In this document: positions 8,074 through 14,872 of the stretch, piece by piece
Layout of the letters: every line of letters begins with the position of its first letter
Numbering within the stretch: the stretch's first letter is position 1
From: Roseovarius sp. UBA6217
GTDB lineage: Bacteria; Pseudomonadota; Alphaproteobacteria; Rhodobacterales; Rhodobacteraceae
Length of the DNA: 27,523 nt
Assembly: GCA_002421985.1 (NCBI GenBank)
Contig: DISF01000075.1
Location: 29,718 to 57,240, forward strand
Direction: 5' to 3'
Notes under the pieces: generated by a model
Told to the model about the DNA's origin: nothing
What the model saw: only the letters and a program-made list of their open reading frames with translations
The model's database searches: none
Made by a program: the position numbers and the translations under genes

Positions 8074-8805
8074 TCAGGCGTGCACGGTTGTATAGGTGCC
8101 CTCGCCCGAGACAATACCGCGAAAGCCGCCCGGCTCGTCGAGGGAAAACACGATGATCGGCAGGTTGTTGTCACGCGCCAGCGCGATCGCGCTGGCATCC
8201 ATCACGCCCAGATGCTGCGCCAGCACCTCGTCATAGCTCACCCGGTCATAGCGTTTTGCATCGGCGTGTTTCACCGGATCCTTGTCATAGACGCCATCCA
8301 CCTTGGTGCCCTTGAAGATCGCCTGACAGGCCATTTCATTGGCGCGCAGCGTGGCCGCCGTGTCGGTGGTGAAATAGGGGTTACCGGTGCCTGCGGCGAA
8401 AATGCAGATGCGCTTTTTCTCGAGATGGCGCACGGCGCGGCGGCGGATATAGGGCTCTGCCACCTCGTCCATGCGGATGGCGGTGATGACGCGGCAGAAC
8501 GCGCCCATGCGCTCGAGCGCCGATTGCATGGCGAGCGCGTTCATCACCGTGGCCAGCATCCCCATGTAATCGGCGGTGGTGCGCTCCATCCCCTGCGCGC
8601 TGCCTTGCAGGCCGCGAAAGATATTGCCGCCGCCGATCACCATGCAGATTTCCACGCCCATGTCGTGAACCGATTTCACTTCCTGCGCGATTCGCTCGAC
8701 GGTGGGCGGATGCAGGCCATAGCCCTGATCGCCCATCAGCGCCTCGCCGGATATCTTGAGCATCACGCGGTCAAACCGGGGCTTCTGGGTGTCGGGGGGG
8801 GTCAT
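8074..8805 (-). CDS. pyrH: Uridylate kinase (UMP kinase)
   Basis: Hexameric, GTP-activated kinase of the amino-acid-kinase fold that makes UDP from UMP for RNA, DNA and sugar-nucleotide synthesis. The 243-aa protein shows KISGEAL (17-23), the phosphate-binding GGGNIFRG (58-65), the TADYMGMLATVMNALA helix (77-92), and GTGNPYFTTDTAATLRA (139-155). ATG 8805 is the first gene of the minus-strand operon, followed by frr, uppS, cdsA, dxr and rseP. A divergent 120-bp spacer separates it from miaA, so its promoter should lie in 8806-8925. Confidence 0.97.
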   Translation of the reverse strand: MTPPDTQKPRFDRVMLKISGEALMGDQGYGLHPPTVERIAQEVKSVHDMGVEICMVIGGGNIFRGLQGSAQGMERTTADYMGMLATVMNALAMQSALERMGAFCRVITAIRMDEVAEPYIRRRAVRHLEKKRICIFAAGTGNPYFTTDTAATLRANEMACQAIFKGTKVDGVYDKDPVKHADAKRYDRVSYDEVLAQHLGVMDASAIALARDNNLPIIVFSLDEPGGFRGIVSGEGTYTTVHA

Positions 8806-8834
8806 GGGCGCTCTCCGCGGCTGCTCTCGTGAAC

Positions 8835-8854
8835 TTGCGCGCAAACTGTCGCAA
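8835..8854. promoter_or_regulatory. Palindrome and TTGCGACA octamer in the pyrH-miaA divergent spacer
   Basis: The 10-bp perfect palindrome TTGCGCGCAA occupies 8835-8844. On the minus strand it is preceded by TTGCGACA (8847-8854), an octamer that also occurs twice in tandem at 24272-24287. Its position upstream of pyrH suggests a promoter element or operator, but no convincing -10 hexamer follows at standard spacing, and an octamer match is expected about once by chance in a window this size. Confidence 0.25.
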
Positions 8855-8925
8855 ATGGGCGGCGGGTGCAATCGCCGATAGCGCGCGCCCTCGCCAATCG
8901 CGCGCCCTTCGGCTATGCCCGCGCC

Positions 8926-9795
8926 ATGATCGACCTTGATGCCATCGACCCGGCGCGCCCGGTGCTGATCGCCGGGCCCACCGCCAGCGGCAAATCTGCG
9001 CTGGCGCTGGCCATCGCGCGCGCCCAGGGCGGCGTGATCGTGAATGCCGACGCGCTTCAGGTCTATGCCAACTGGCGCATCCTGTCGGCGCGCCCCACCC
9101 CCGAGGACGAGGCCGCAGCACCGCACCGGCTCTATGGTCATGTTGCCCCGGACCGGGCGTATTCCGTCGGCCACTGGCTGCGCGAGGTGGCGCCTCTGCT
9201 CGGGGCCGGGCCGCGCCCGATCATCGTGGGTGGCACCGGGCTTTATTTCTCGGCGCTGACCGAGGGGCTGGCCGAGATACCGCCCACCCCGCCCGCGATT
9301 CGCGCCGAGGCCGACCGGCTGCCGCCCGCAGACCTTCTGGACGCGCTCGACCCTGCGACGCGCGCGCGCATCGACACGCGCAATCCCCGCCGGGTGCAGC
9401 GCGCCTGGGAGGTCTGGGCCACCACCGGGCGCGGGCTGGCCGCATGGCAGGACGCCACGCCGCCGCCGCTTCTGCCGCTCGGGGCCTGCACGGCGCTTGT
9501 GGTCGAAGCCCCGAAACACTGGCTCACCCCGCGTATCGCGCGCCGGTTCGATGCCATGCTCGGCTCGGGCGCGCTCGACGAGGCGCGGGCCAATCTCAAG
9601 GGATGGGACGCCGCGCGCCCCGCCTCGCAGGCCATCGGCGCGCCGGACCTCATCGCCCATCTGCGTGGAGAGATGACGCTCGCCGAGGCCCGCGAAGCCG
9701 CGATCATCGCCACGCGTCAATACGCCAAGCGACAGCGGACATGGTTTCGCGCGCGGATGCGGCATTGGCAGGCGGTGGCGGCAGAGGCGCTCTGA
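8926..9795 (+). CDS. miaA: tRNA dimethylallyltransferase
   Basis: Adds dimethylallyl from DMAPP to N6 of A37 in tRNAs reading UNN codons. The 289-aa product has the P-loop GPTASGKS (17-24), ADALQVY (41-47, equivalent of the DSxQVY substrate-binding motif), VGGTGLYFSAL (101-111), RNPRRVQRAWEV (152-163) and RQYAKRQRTWFR (264-275). ATG 8926 (MIDLDAID) gives normal family length; a GTG at 8866 in the same frame would add 20 residues that do not look like family sequence. No clear Shine-Dalgarno site precedes either. It converges on the sugar transferase gene, leaving only 12 nt between the two stops. Confidence 0.95.
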   Translation: MIDLDAIDPARPVLIAGPTASGKSALALAIARAQGGVIVNADALQVYANWRILSARPTPEDEAAAPHRLYGHVAPDRAYSVGHWLREVAPLLGAGPRPIIVGGTGLYFSALTEGLAEIPPTPPAIRAEADRLPPADLLDALDPATRARIDTRNPRRVQRAWEVWATTGRGLAAWQDATPPPLLPLGACTALVVEAPKHWLTPRIARRFDAMLGSGALDEARANLKGWDAARPASQAIGAPDLIAHLRGEMTLAEAREAAIIATRQYAKRQRTWFRARMRHWQAVAAEAL

Positions 9796-9807
9796 AGCTC
9801 TGAGCTC

Positions 9808-10458
9808 TCAGCAGCCCCTGCGCCAAAACACGGTCACCAGCGTGCGCCAGAACACGTAAAGATCAAGCCGGAGGCTCATCTCATCGACATAACGCAGATC
9901 CAGCGCGACCTTGCGGCGCGTGCCCTCGGTGCAATCGACATAGCCAAGATCGGTCTGCGCCAGCCCGCTGATGCCGGGGCGCACATCGTGGCGGCGGCGA
10001 TAGCCGGGCACGCTGCGCACATAACGCCGCGCGTGGTGGAAATAATCCGGGCGCGGGCCGATCAGGCTCATGTCGCCGCGCAGCACGTTGAGGATTTGCG
10101 GCAGCTCATCAATCCGGCTGCGCCGCATGATCCGCCCCAGCGGGGTGATCCGGTCATGCTCGAGCGGGTCCTCGGCGCTGCGCGTGATGCGCGCGGCCGG
10201 CGTCATGGTGCGGAACTTGATGGCGGTGAACGCACGGCATCCACGGCCCATCCGGGGCTGCATGTAAAACAGCGGGCCGGGATTGAAAAACGGGTTGAGC
10301 ACCAGCAGCAGCATCGCGACCACGACGAGCAAGGGCAGCAAAACCAGGCTCATCGCGACATCGAAGACCGGTTTTCCCCAGCGGCGGTAGACCTTGCCGA
10401 ACCGCCTGGGTCGTGCGACGGGGCGCGGCCGGTCGATTTCTACAATCTCGTACTTCAA
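9808..10458 (-). CDS. Polyprenyl-phosphate sugar-1-phosphate transferase (bacterial sugar transferase family)
   Basis: Membrane-linked initiating glycosyltransferase that moves a sugar 1-phosphate onto undecaprenyl phosphate to begin a surface polysaccharide repeat. The 216-aa product has one hydrophobic re-entrant or transmembrane helix (about 33-56), then the PF02397 core: KFRTM (81-85), RRSRIDELPQ (112-121; the catalytic Asp-Glu pair is Asp117-Glu118), GDMSLIGPRP (128-137) and PGISGLAQ (161-168). It is of the short type without the long N-terminal region of WbaP. The first possible in-frame start is TTG 10458; a TAG stop lies immediately upstream and the next ATG falls inside the membrane helix. 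No other polysaccharide genes are near, so the sugar and final polymer cannot be inferred. Confidence 0.9.
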   Translation of the reverse strand: MKYEIVEIDRPRPVARPRRFGKVYRRWGKPVFDVAMSLVLLPLLVVVAMLLLVLNPFFNPGPLFYMQPRMGRGCRAFTAIKFRTMTPAARITRSAEDPLEHDRITPLGRIMRRSRIDELPQILNVLRGDMSLIGPRPDYFHHARRYVRSVPGYRRRHDVRPGISGLAQTDLGYVDCTEGTRRKVALDLRYVDEMSLRLDLYVFWRTLVTVFWRRGC

Positions 10459-10495
10459 CTACACGTCCCCCGGACATCGCGACCAATACGGCACA

Positions 10496-10528
10496 TCACG
10501 ATTTCAGCATCTTCATCTTCGGTTTCAT
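10496..10528 (-). other. Possible 10-residue leader peptide upstream of the sugar transferase
   Basis: On the minus strand an ATG at 10528 preceded by a GGTGGTAGG stretch opens a frame encoding the basic peptide MKPKMKMLKS, ending with TGA 37 nt before the TTG start of the sugar transferase. The site, purine-rich start region and position fit a leader peptide, but a frame this short can easily occur by chance. Confidence 0.2.
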
Positions 10529-10553
10529 CCTACCACCTTACAGCCACCCCGGA

Positions 10554-10569
10554 AAGAGAGTTCCCTCTT
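10554..10569. repeat. Short inverted repeat AAGAG / CTCTT
   Basis: Arms AAGAG (10554-10558) and CTCTT (10565-10569) flank six bases. It lies about 100 nt upstream of the sugar transferase start and could be an operator half-site pair. Evidence is limited to the dyad. Confidence 0.3.
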
Positions 10570-10629
10570 AAAAATGCAACCACAGGTAGATTTTTTCCAG
10601 AATCTCACGGTCGGTGTCCGGCGCGGCCC

Positions 10630-10645
10630 CTACCCTTTCGGGTAG
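10630..10645. repeat. Hairpin CTACCC-tttc-GGGTAG
   Basis: A perfect 6-bp stem with a four-base loop, flanked by C/G-rich runs. It lies mid-spacer between two divergent genes, so it is more likely a leader structure or operator than a terminator; there is no T-run next to it. Confidence 0.4.
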
Positions 10646-10760
10646 CCCCCTGATCGCAAAAGTTTTTTGACAACACAACCCCTGACCGCGAAACCGGCGA
10701 AATCATGCCGATCCCCCGCCCCCCCTTGCATCCCGCGCCCCTGCTGCCTAATCCCCCTGC

Positions 10761-12290
10761 ATGACCGCGATCTTCGACGAGGGGCCGCCGCCACCCTGCC
10801 CTGCACCCTTCAATCTGGCCGCGCATGTGCTCGGGCCCGCCGCGCGCCTGCCCGACAAGATCGCGCTCGCCGTCATCGGGCTGTCGGGGGCCGAACGCTG
10901 GAGCTATGCGCGGCTGGAGCGGGCAGTGCGCGGCACGGCGACGGGGCTTCTGGCGCAGGGGCTTGCCCCCGGCGACCGGGTGCTGATGCGGCTGGGCAAC
11001 ACGGTGGAATTCCCGCTTGCCTATCTCGGCGCAATCGCCGCCGGGCTGGTGCCGGTGCCCACGTCGAGCCTGCTCACCGCCCCCGAGGTGGCGGGCATCA
11101 TCGCCACCACCACGCCCCGCCTGATCCTGCGCGGCGCGGGCATCGCCTGCCCCGAGACCGATCTGCCGATCCTCAATGAGGCCGCCCTTGACGCAATGCG
11201 CGATCTGCCCCCCGCCGACTGGCACATGGGCGACCCCGACCGGCTTGCCTATGTCATCTACACCTCCGGCAGCTCGGGCATCCCGCGCGCGGTGATGCAC
11301 GCACACCGCGCCATCATCGCCCGCGCGATGATGTTTGAGGACTGGTATGGCCTGACCGAATCAGACCGGCTCTGCCACGCGGGTGCCTTCAACTGGACCT
11401 TCACGCTCGGCACCGGGCTGCTCGATCCGTGGAGCGTGGGGGCGACCGCGCTCATTCCCGAGGCCGGGGTGGTGCCCGCGCAATTGCCGCTCTTGCTCAG
11501 GCGTCACGACGCCACGCTCTTCGCCGCCGCGCCGGGGGTCTATCGCAAGCTGCTGGCCGCCGAGGCGATCCCGCCACTGCCGCGCCTGCGCCACGGTCTC
11601 GCGGCGGGCGAAAAGCTCTCCGAGGCGATCCGCGCCCGCTGGCACGCCGCCACCGGCACCACGATCCACGAGGCTTACGGCATGTCGGAATGCTCTACCT
11701 TCATCTCGGCCAGCCCCGACCGCCCCGCGCCCCCCGGCACGCTGGGCCGCCCGCAGCGCGGCCGCCGCGTGGCGATCCTCGGCGCGGACGGCGCGCCGGT
11801 GGCGCGCGACGAGGAGGGCACCATCGCCGTGCATCGCGACGATCCCGGCCTGATGCTGGGCTATATGGGCGCGCCAGAGGCGACGGCAGAGAAATTCGCG
11901 GGCGACTGGTTTCTTACCGGTGATCGCGGCGCGATGGATGCATCAGGCGCGATCCGCTATCTGGGGCGCGCCGACGACATGATGAACGCAGGCGGCTTTC
12001 GCGTCTCGCCCATCGAGGTAGAGGCCGCGCTGGCGGGCCATCCCGGCATCACCGAGGTCGCCGTGACCGATATCGAGGTGAAAGAGGATGCGCGCGTCAT
12101 CATGGCCTTCTATACTGGCCCCGAACCGCTCGACGCCAAGAGCCTCGACGCGCATTGCCGCGCGCGGCTGGCGGCCTACAAATGCCCGCGCGGCTTCTTT
12201 CACGTCGAAAGCCTGCCCACGGGAGCCAACGGAAAACTCCTGCGCCGCGACCTGCGGCCGATATACGAGGCCCTCAATGGTCCGGCTTGA
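10761..12290 (+). CDS. AMP-dependent acyl/aryl-CoA synthetase-like ligase (ANL superfamily)
   Basis: Predicted to activate a carboxylic acid as an acyl-adenylate and pass it to CoA. The 509-aa product has all ANL landmarks: phosphate loop YTSGSSGIPRAVMH (167-180), YGMSE (306-310), FLTGD (384-388), the hinge YLGRADDMMNAGGFRVSPIEVE (400-421) and the C-terminal catalytic Lys492 in GANGKLLRRDL. The phosphate loop has Arg where most members have Lys (usual PKG), a tolerated but less common variant. Overall look (NAGGFRVSPIEVE, NWTFTLGTG) is closest to benzoate-CoA-ligase-like enzymes, but the substrate cannot be read from sequence. No Shine-Dalgarno site is evident before ATG 10761. Its last 14 nt overlap the DsbA-fold gene, so the two are probably co-translated. 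Confidence 0.9.
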   Translation: MTAIFDEGPPPPCPAPFNLAAHVLGPAARLPDKIALAVIGLSGAERWSYARLERAVRGTATGLLAQGLAPGDRVLMRLGNTVEFPLAYLGAIAAGLVPVPTSSLLTAPEVAGIIATTTPRLILRGAGIACPETDLPILNEAALDAMRDLPPADWHMGDPDRLAYVIYTSGSSGIPRAVMHAHRAIIARAMMFEDWYGLTESDRLCHAGAFNWTFTLGTGLLDPWSVGATALIPEAGVVPAQLPLLLRRHDATLFAAAPGVYRKLLAAEAIPPLPRLRHGLAAGEKLSEAIRARWHAATGTTIHEAYGMSECSTFISASPDRPAPPGTLGRPQRGRRVAILGADGAPVARDEEGTIAVHRDDPGLMLGYMGAPEATAEKFAGDWFLTGDRGAMDASGAIRYLGRADDMMNAGGFRVSPIEVEAALAGHPGITEVAVTDIEVKEDARVIMAFYTGPEPLDAKSLDAHCRARLAAYKCPRGFFHVESLPTGANGKLLRRDLRPIYEALNGPA

Positions 12291-12918
12291 CATCATCTCC
12301 GATCCGATCTGCCCGTGGTGCTACATCGGCAAGACCCTGCTCGATCAGGCGCTGGCACAGCGCCCCGACCACCCGTTCGAGATCCACTGGCAGCCCTTTC
12401 AGCTCAACCCCGACATGCCGCCCGAGGGGATGGACCGCCGCGCCTATCTCGAGGCCAAGTTCGGCGGGCGCGAGGCGGCGGCGCGCGCCTATGCGCCGGT
12501 GCTGGAACGCGCCGAAGCGGCGGGGCTGGAGATCGATTTCGCGGCGATCCCGCGCACGCCCAACACGCTCGACGCGCACCGCCTCTTGCACTGGGCCGAG
12601 GTCGAGGGCTGCCAGACGCCGATGGCGATGGCGCTGTTTCGTGCCTATTTCCACGAGGGGCGCGACATTTCCGACCCGGAGGTGCTGGCCGATCTCGCCG
12701 ACAGCCTTGGCCTTGATGCCGCCCTCATCGCGCGGCTGCTCGCCTCCGATGCCGACCGCGCCGAAATCGCCGCCCGCGATGCGCAGTTCCGCCAGATGGG
12801 CGTGACCGGCGTGCCCACCTTCATCGTCGCGGGCCAGCACGCGGTGCCGGGCTGCCAGCCGCCCGAAATGTGGCTGCGGGTGATCGACGAGATCACCGCA
12901 CAGGCGGCGGGGGAGTAG
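12277..12918 (+). CDS. DsbA-family (FrnE / 2-hydroxychromene-2-carboxylate isomerase-like) oxidoreductase
   Basis: Cytoplasmic thioredoxin-fold protein of the DSBA-like family (PF01323), 213 aa, without a signal peptide. It begins with SDPICPWCYIGK, giving an intact CPWC redox motif (Cys12, Cys15), then the helical insertion typical of the family, and GVTGVPTFIV (about 177-186) with the cis-proline opposite the active site. The CxxC argues for dithiol-disulfide exchange rather than the glutathione-dependent isomerase branch, which usually has Ser at the first position. ATG 12277 overlaps the ligase gene by 14 nt. Whether it serves the ligase pathway or simply sits in its operon is unknown. 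Confidence 0.9.
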   Translation: MVRLDIISDPICPWCYIGKTLLDQALAQRPDHPFEIHWQPFQLNPDMPPEGMDRRAYLEAKFGGREAAARAYAPVLERAEAAGLEIDFAAIPRTPNTLDAHRLLHWAEVEGCQTPMAMALFRAYFHEGRDISDPEVLADLADSLGLDAALIARLLASDADRAEIAARDAQFRQMGVTGVPTFIVAGQHAVPGCQPPEMWLRVIDEITAQAAGE

Positions 12919-12922
12919 CGGG

Positions 12923-12946
12923 CGACACCTGACACAAGGTGCCCGA
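12923..12946 (+). repeat. Intergenic element, copy 1
   Basis: A 24-nt stretch starting 5 nt after the DsbA-family stop, reading CGACACCTGACACA then AGGTGCCCGA. It matches 26344-26367 in 20 of 24 positions. Further on, GGCCTG, CCATTC and GATGCG recur in the same order in both copies. Here the CACCT/AGGTG arms can also form a small hairpin, which is not conserved in the other copy. Confidence 0.5.
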
Positions 12947-13027
12947 TGTCGGGACAGGGCCTACAGGGCCTGTTGCTGCCATTCGACATGATGCGATAAG
13001 CCGCGCGAGGGCCCGACCGCGGGTGGG

Positions 13028-13054
13028 CGCTGCAACGGGTGTGGCAGGCGTTTT
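13028..13054 (+). terminator. Candidate terminator for the ligase-DsbA unit
   Basis: CGCTGC (13028-13033) can pair with GCA-g-GCG (13044-13050, one bulged G) around a ten-base loop, followed directly by TTTT (13051-13054). It is about 110 nt after the stop codon. The stem is modest, so confidence is limited. Confidence 0.4.
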
Positions 13055-13097
13055 ATGGTGCCAGATACTTGAACGCTTACACGGATTGCACCGTTGC

Positions 13098-13129
13098 AAA
13101 AGCGCCCGCCCGTCCGGGCGGTCGGGCGC
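13098..13129 (-). terminator. Candidate rho-independent terminator for the deacetylase-like gene
   Basis: On the minus strand GCGCCCG and GCCCG pair with CGGGC and GGGCGC across a small bulge, giving a very GC-rich hairpin (13102-13129) directly followed by TTTT (13101-13098). It is about 90 nt beyond the stop of the 13217-14716 gene and has the right orientation. Confidence 0.55.
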
Positions 13130-13138
13130 TCGCGCGGC

Positions 13139-13154
13139 GGCGCGCAAGCGCGCC
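13139..13154. repeat. GGCGCG-caag-CGCGCC stem
   Basis: Perfect 6-bp inverted repeat with a four-base loop, without a T-run on either strand. It lies between the deacetylase-like stop and its terminator candidate; it could be a processing or pausing structure, or chance in GC-rich DNA. Confidence 0.35.
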
Positions 13155-13216
13155 TTGACTCCGCGCGGGGGCAGAAGGCGAACGGCGGCAACAGACCATC
13201 CACGCCACCTGCCCCG

Positions 13217-14716
13217 TCACCGCGCGCCCTGCCCCGCCGCCCCCTGCCGCAGCACCGCCGAGACCGGCACCAGCGCGACGCTGGCGGCACGGTCTTGCAA
13301 GCCCCAGATCAACAACCCGCTGATCGTGTCGGCACGCAGACGGCCCAGCATGATGACGCCCGCCTCCTGCTGGCCCGCGCGCATCGCCCCCTGATCGAGA
13401 AAGCGGCGCACGGCAGCGGCATCCTGCCCCTGCGCATCGAAATCGCGAAACAGCGTCGCCGAGGGCACGCCTTCGCGCGCGATGAGCTTTTGGGCCGTAT
13501 CAAGCCCGTTGGGCCGCATCACCAGCCCGTGGCCGGTCTCGAGCAGGATCGGGGCAAGCTGCGCGCTGGCCTCGCGGCTCGATTGCAGCCCGGTGCCGTC
13601 ACCCTCGATCACCGCCACCGCCTGCGGCACGCGCTCAAGCCATGCGGCCATCGCCACCTCGACATCCGCCGCACTTGCGCCCTCGGGCAGATCGACATCG
13701 AGAAGCACCTCGAACCCGGCTTCGCGATAGCGCGCCGCCGCCGCGCCCGCATCGGGACGGGTGGCGGGAATGGCGATGCTCAGCGGGTAGGGAAACGCCG
13801 CGAGCGCCTCGCGGCCAAGCGCGCCGCTGCCATCGTCGATCAGCACGATCGCCATGAGCGGCTTGCCCGGCGGCACCTCTGCGGCAACCGCGTTGCGCAC
13901 AAGCGCAGGTTCGGGGGCGGCGGGGGCGGCAGTGTCCGCCTCGGCGGTCGCGCCCTCCTCGGCTCCCCCCTCCGGGGGCGCGCCGATGCGCGGCAGGCGG
14001 TCGGTGCGCGCGCCCTCGGCGCGGTTCTGGACCGGCGCGCCGCCGCCCTGGGGCTGGAGACGGCGGGGGGCGGGGGCACCCTCGGGCGCGCCCTCGTCGG
14101 GGGCGATGGCGGCCAGGCTGTCGCCGGGGCTGGTCTCGGGGCCAGTGTCGGGGCCAGTGTCGGGGCCAGCCTCGGCGGGGGCTGCGCCCGCCTCTTGCCC
14201 TGCGCTTCGCGTCACTCCGGCCGCGCTCTCGCCGGGATCGGGCAGCGGCGGCTGCGCCGGTTCGGTCGAGATCGACAGCCGCGCCTCGGTCTCGGGCCGG
14301 GCGGGGGCGGGGGCCTGCGGGCTGGGCAGCACCGGGCTGTCGCCCTGCACGATAACGGTGCCTGTGTCCGGGCCCTCGGCGGGCGGCGCACCGAGCGTGG
14401 TCGCGGCACCGGTCGCGGGGGGCGGGGCGGTGTCGGCCCTGCTCAGGCCACGGGTATCGTCGGGCGCGGGCGCGGGCACGCGCTCTGCGGCACCGGCACC
14501 GGCCTCGGGGCTGTCACCGGGCGCGGGCAGCGCCGCCGCGCGATCCTCGCGCACCGCGTCAAAGCCGGAACCGGGCGGCACCTCGACGGCATTCGCCTCG
14601 GGGGCGCTCTCGCGCAGCGCCGACCGACCGGCAAGGTCTATCCCCACCGAAACCGCGCCAAGCACCGCCCCCGACACGACAAACCCCGTTATCATTCCCG
14701 CCAGAATACCGCGCAT
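13217..14716 (-). CDS. Membrane-anchored divergent polysaccharide deacetylase-like protein
   Basis: The 499-aa protein has one N-terminal membrane anchor (about 4-26), a roughly 255-residue Ala/Pro/Glu/Asp-rich linker (31-285), and a periplasmic C-terminal domain resembling PF04748 (divergent polysaccharide deacetylase, YibQ type; 286-490). The domain starts with the expected strand MAIVLIDDG (288-296) and keeps SIAIPA (313-318). The Asn-His-Met-Gly-Ser metal-site motif of typical members is not present: the matching place reads VAVIEGDGTGLQSS (367-380). Activity is therefore uncertain, and a non-catalytic envelope role is possible. ATG 14716 gives the anchor; the same frame open further upstream overlaps trpG antisense and is not real. 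The gene is divergent from trpG and has its own terminator candidate. Confidence 0.85.
   Translation of the reverse strand: MRGILAGMITGFVVSGAVLGAVSVGIDLAGRSALRESAPEANAVEVPPGSGFDAVREDRAAALPAPGDSPEAGAGAAERVPAPAPDDTRGLSRADTAPPPATGAATTLGAPPAEGPDTGTVIVQGDSPVLPSPQAPAPARPETEARLSISTEPAQPPLPDPGESAAGVTRSAGQEAGAAPAEAGPDTGPDTGPETSPGDSLAAIAPDEGAPEGAPAPRRLQPQGGGAPVQNRAEGARTDRLPRIGAPPEGGAEEGATAEADTAAPAAPEPALVRNAVAAEVPPGKPLMAIVLIDDGSGALGREALAAFPYPLSIAIPATRPDAGAAAARYREAGFEVLLDVDLPEGASAADVEVAMAAWLERVPQAVAVIEGDGTGLQSSREASAQLAPILLETGHGLVMRPNGLDTAQKLIAREGVPSATLFRDFDAQGQDAAAVRRFLDQGAMRAGQQEAGVIMLGRLRADTISGLLIWGLQDRAASVALVPVSAVLRQGAAGQGAR
14133..14168 (-). repeat. Three 12-bp tandem units inside the deacetylase-like linker
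   Basis: Units of the form GTSTCGGGGCCA at 14133-14144, 14145-14156 and 14157-14168 differ only at one base and encode the repeats GPDT-GPDT-GPET on the minus strand. Such units are prone to change in number, consistent with an unstructured spacer. Confidence 0.8.
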
Positions 14717-14813
14717 TGCCGCCCTCGCCCCTTGTCTTGATCCGCGTCTTGCCCGCCGGTTTGCGGCTGTTTCCGGCCTAGCGCCCCTTGACGGTCCGGC
14801 GCAAGCCTGAACA

Positions 14814-14841
14814 AGTATACTGCGACCGGCCCAGAGGCCAA
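14814..14841. promoter_or_regulatory. Palindromic -10 element in the trpG / deacetylase divergent spacer
   Basis: AGTATACT (14814-14821) is self-complementary, so TATACT can serve as a -10 hexamer on either strand. On the minus strand, TTGGCC (14836-14841) lies 16 nt upstream, giving a plausible sigma-70 promoter for the deacetylase-like gene. On the plus strand, the nearest -35-like hexamer, TTGACG (14788-14793), is 22 nt away, which is too long. The trpG start would be about 50 nt downstream of the plus-strand -10. Confidence 0.4.
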
Positions 14842-14872
14842 CAGCCCCCTTTACCCCGAAGGACAGGCGCAT

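Larger units (their letters stand above)
10459..10760. other. Divergent spacer upstream of the sugar transferase and the CoA-ligase-like gene
   Basis: About 300 bp without a gene, visibly richer in A/T than its neighbours around 10490-10680. It holds a possible 10-codon leader (10496-10528), two short inverted repeats (10554-10569 and 10630-10645), and a perfect -35 hexamer TTGACA at 10667-10672 on the plus strand with no good -10 at 17-18 nt. Promoters for both flanking genes should be here, but I cannot place them. Confidence 0.5.
12919..13216. other. Convergent spacer rich in stem-loops
   Basis: Roughly 300 bp between two convergent stop codons, with no credible reading frame, tRNA or known RNA motif. 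It contains a repeat-family motif (12923-12946), a nine-base direct repeat ACAGGGCCT twice in tandem near 12955-12972, a plus-strand terminator candidate (13028-13054), a minus-strand terminator candidate (13098-13129) and a GGCGCG/CGCGCC stem (13139-13154). A longer stem could pair 13020-13038 with 13091-13112 and would compete with both terminators. Confidence 0.55.

Noticed and set aside
8866..8925. GTG 8866 as the miaA start
   Set aside because: The extra 20 residues do not resemble the family N-terminus; ATG 8926 puts the P-loop at the usual distance.
9783..9812. GCTCTGA direct repeats and CTGA/TCAG stem at the miaA / sugar transferase junction as a terminator
   Set aside because: Stem of four base pairs and no T-run; likely chance.
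10667..10695. Perfect TTGACA as a promoter for the CoA-ligase-like gene
   Set aside because: No acceptable -10 hexamer lies at 16-18 nt (GAAACC or AAACCG), so I list it only as a spacer detail.
12919..13216. Possible 6S, SRP, tmRNA or tRNA gene in the convergent spacer
   Set aside because: I looked for tRNA T-loop sequence, SRP tetraloop region and RNase P or tmRNA signature pieces and saw none. Two terminator candidates explain most of the structure.
14814..14872. Trp attenuator ahead of trpG
   Set aside because: No short frame with Trp codons and no alternating terminator/antiterminator stems in the 50-nt leader.
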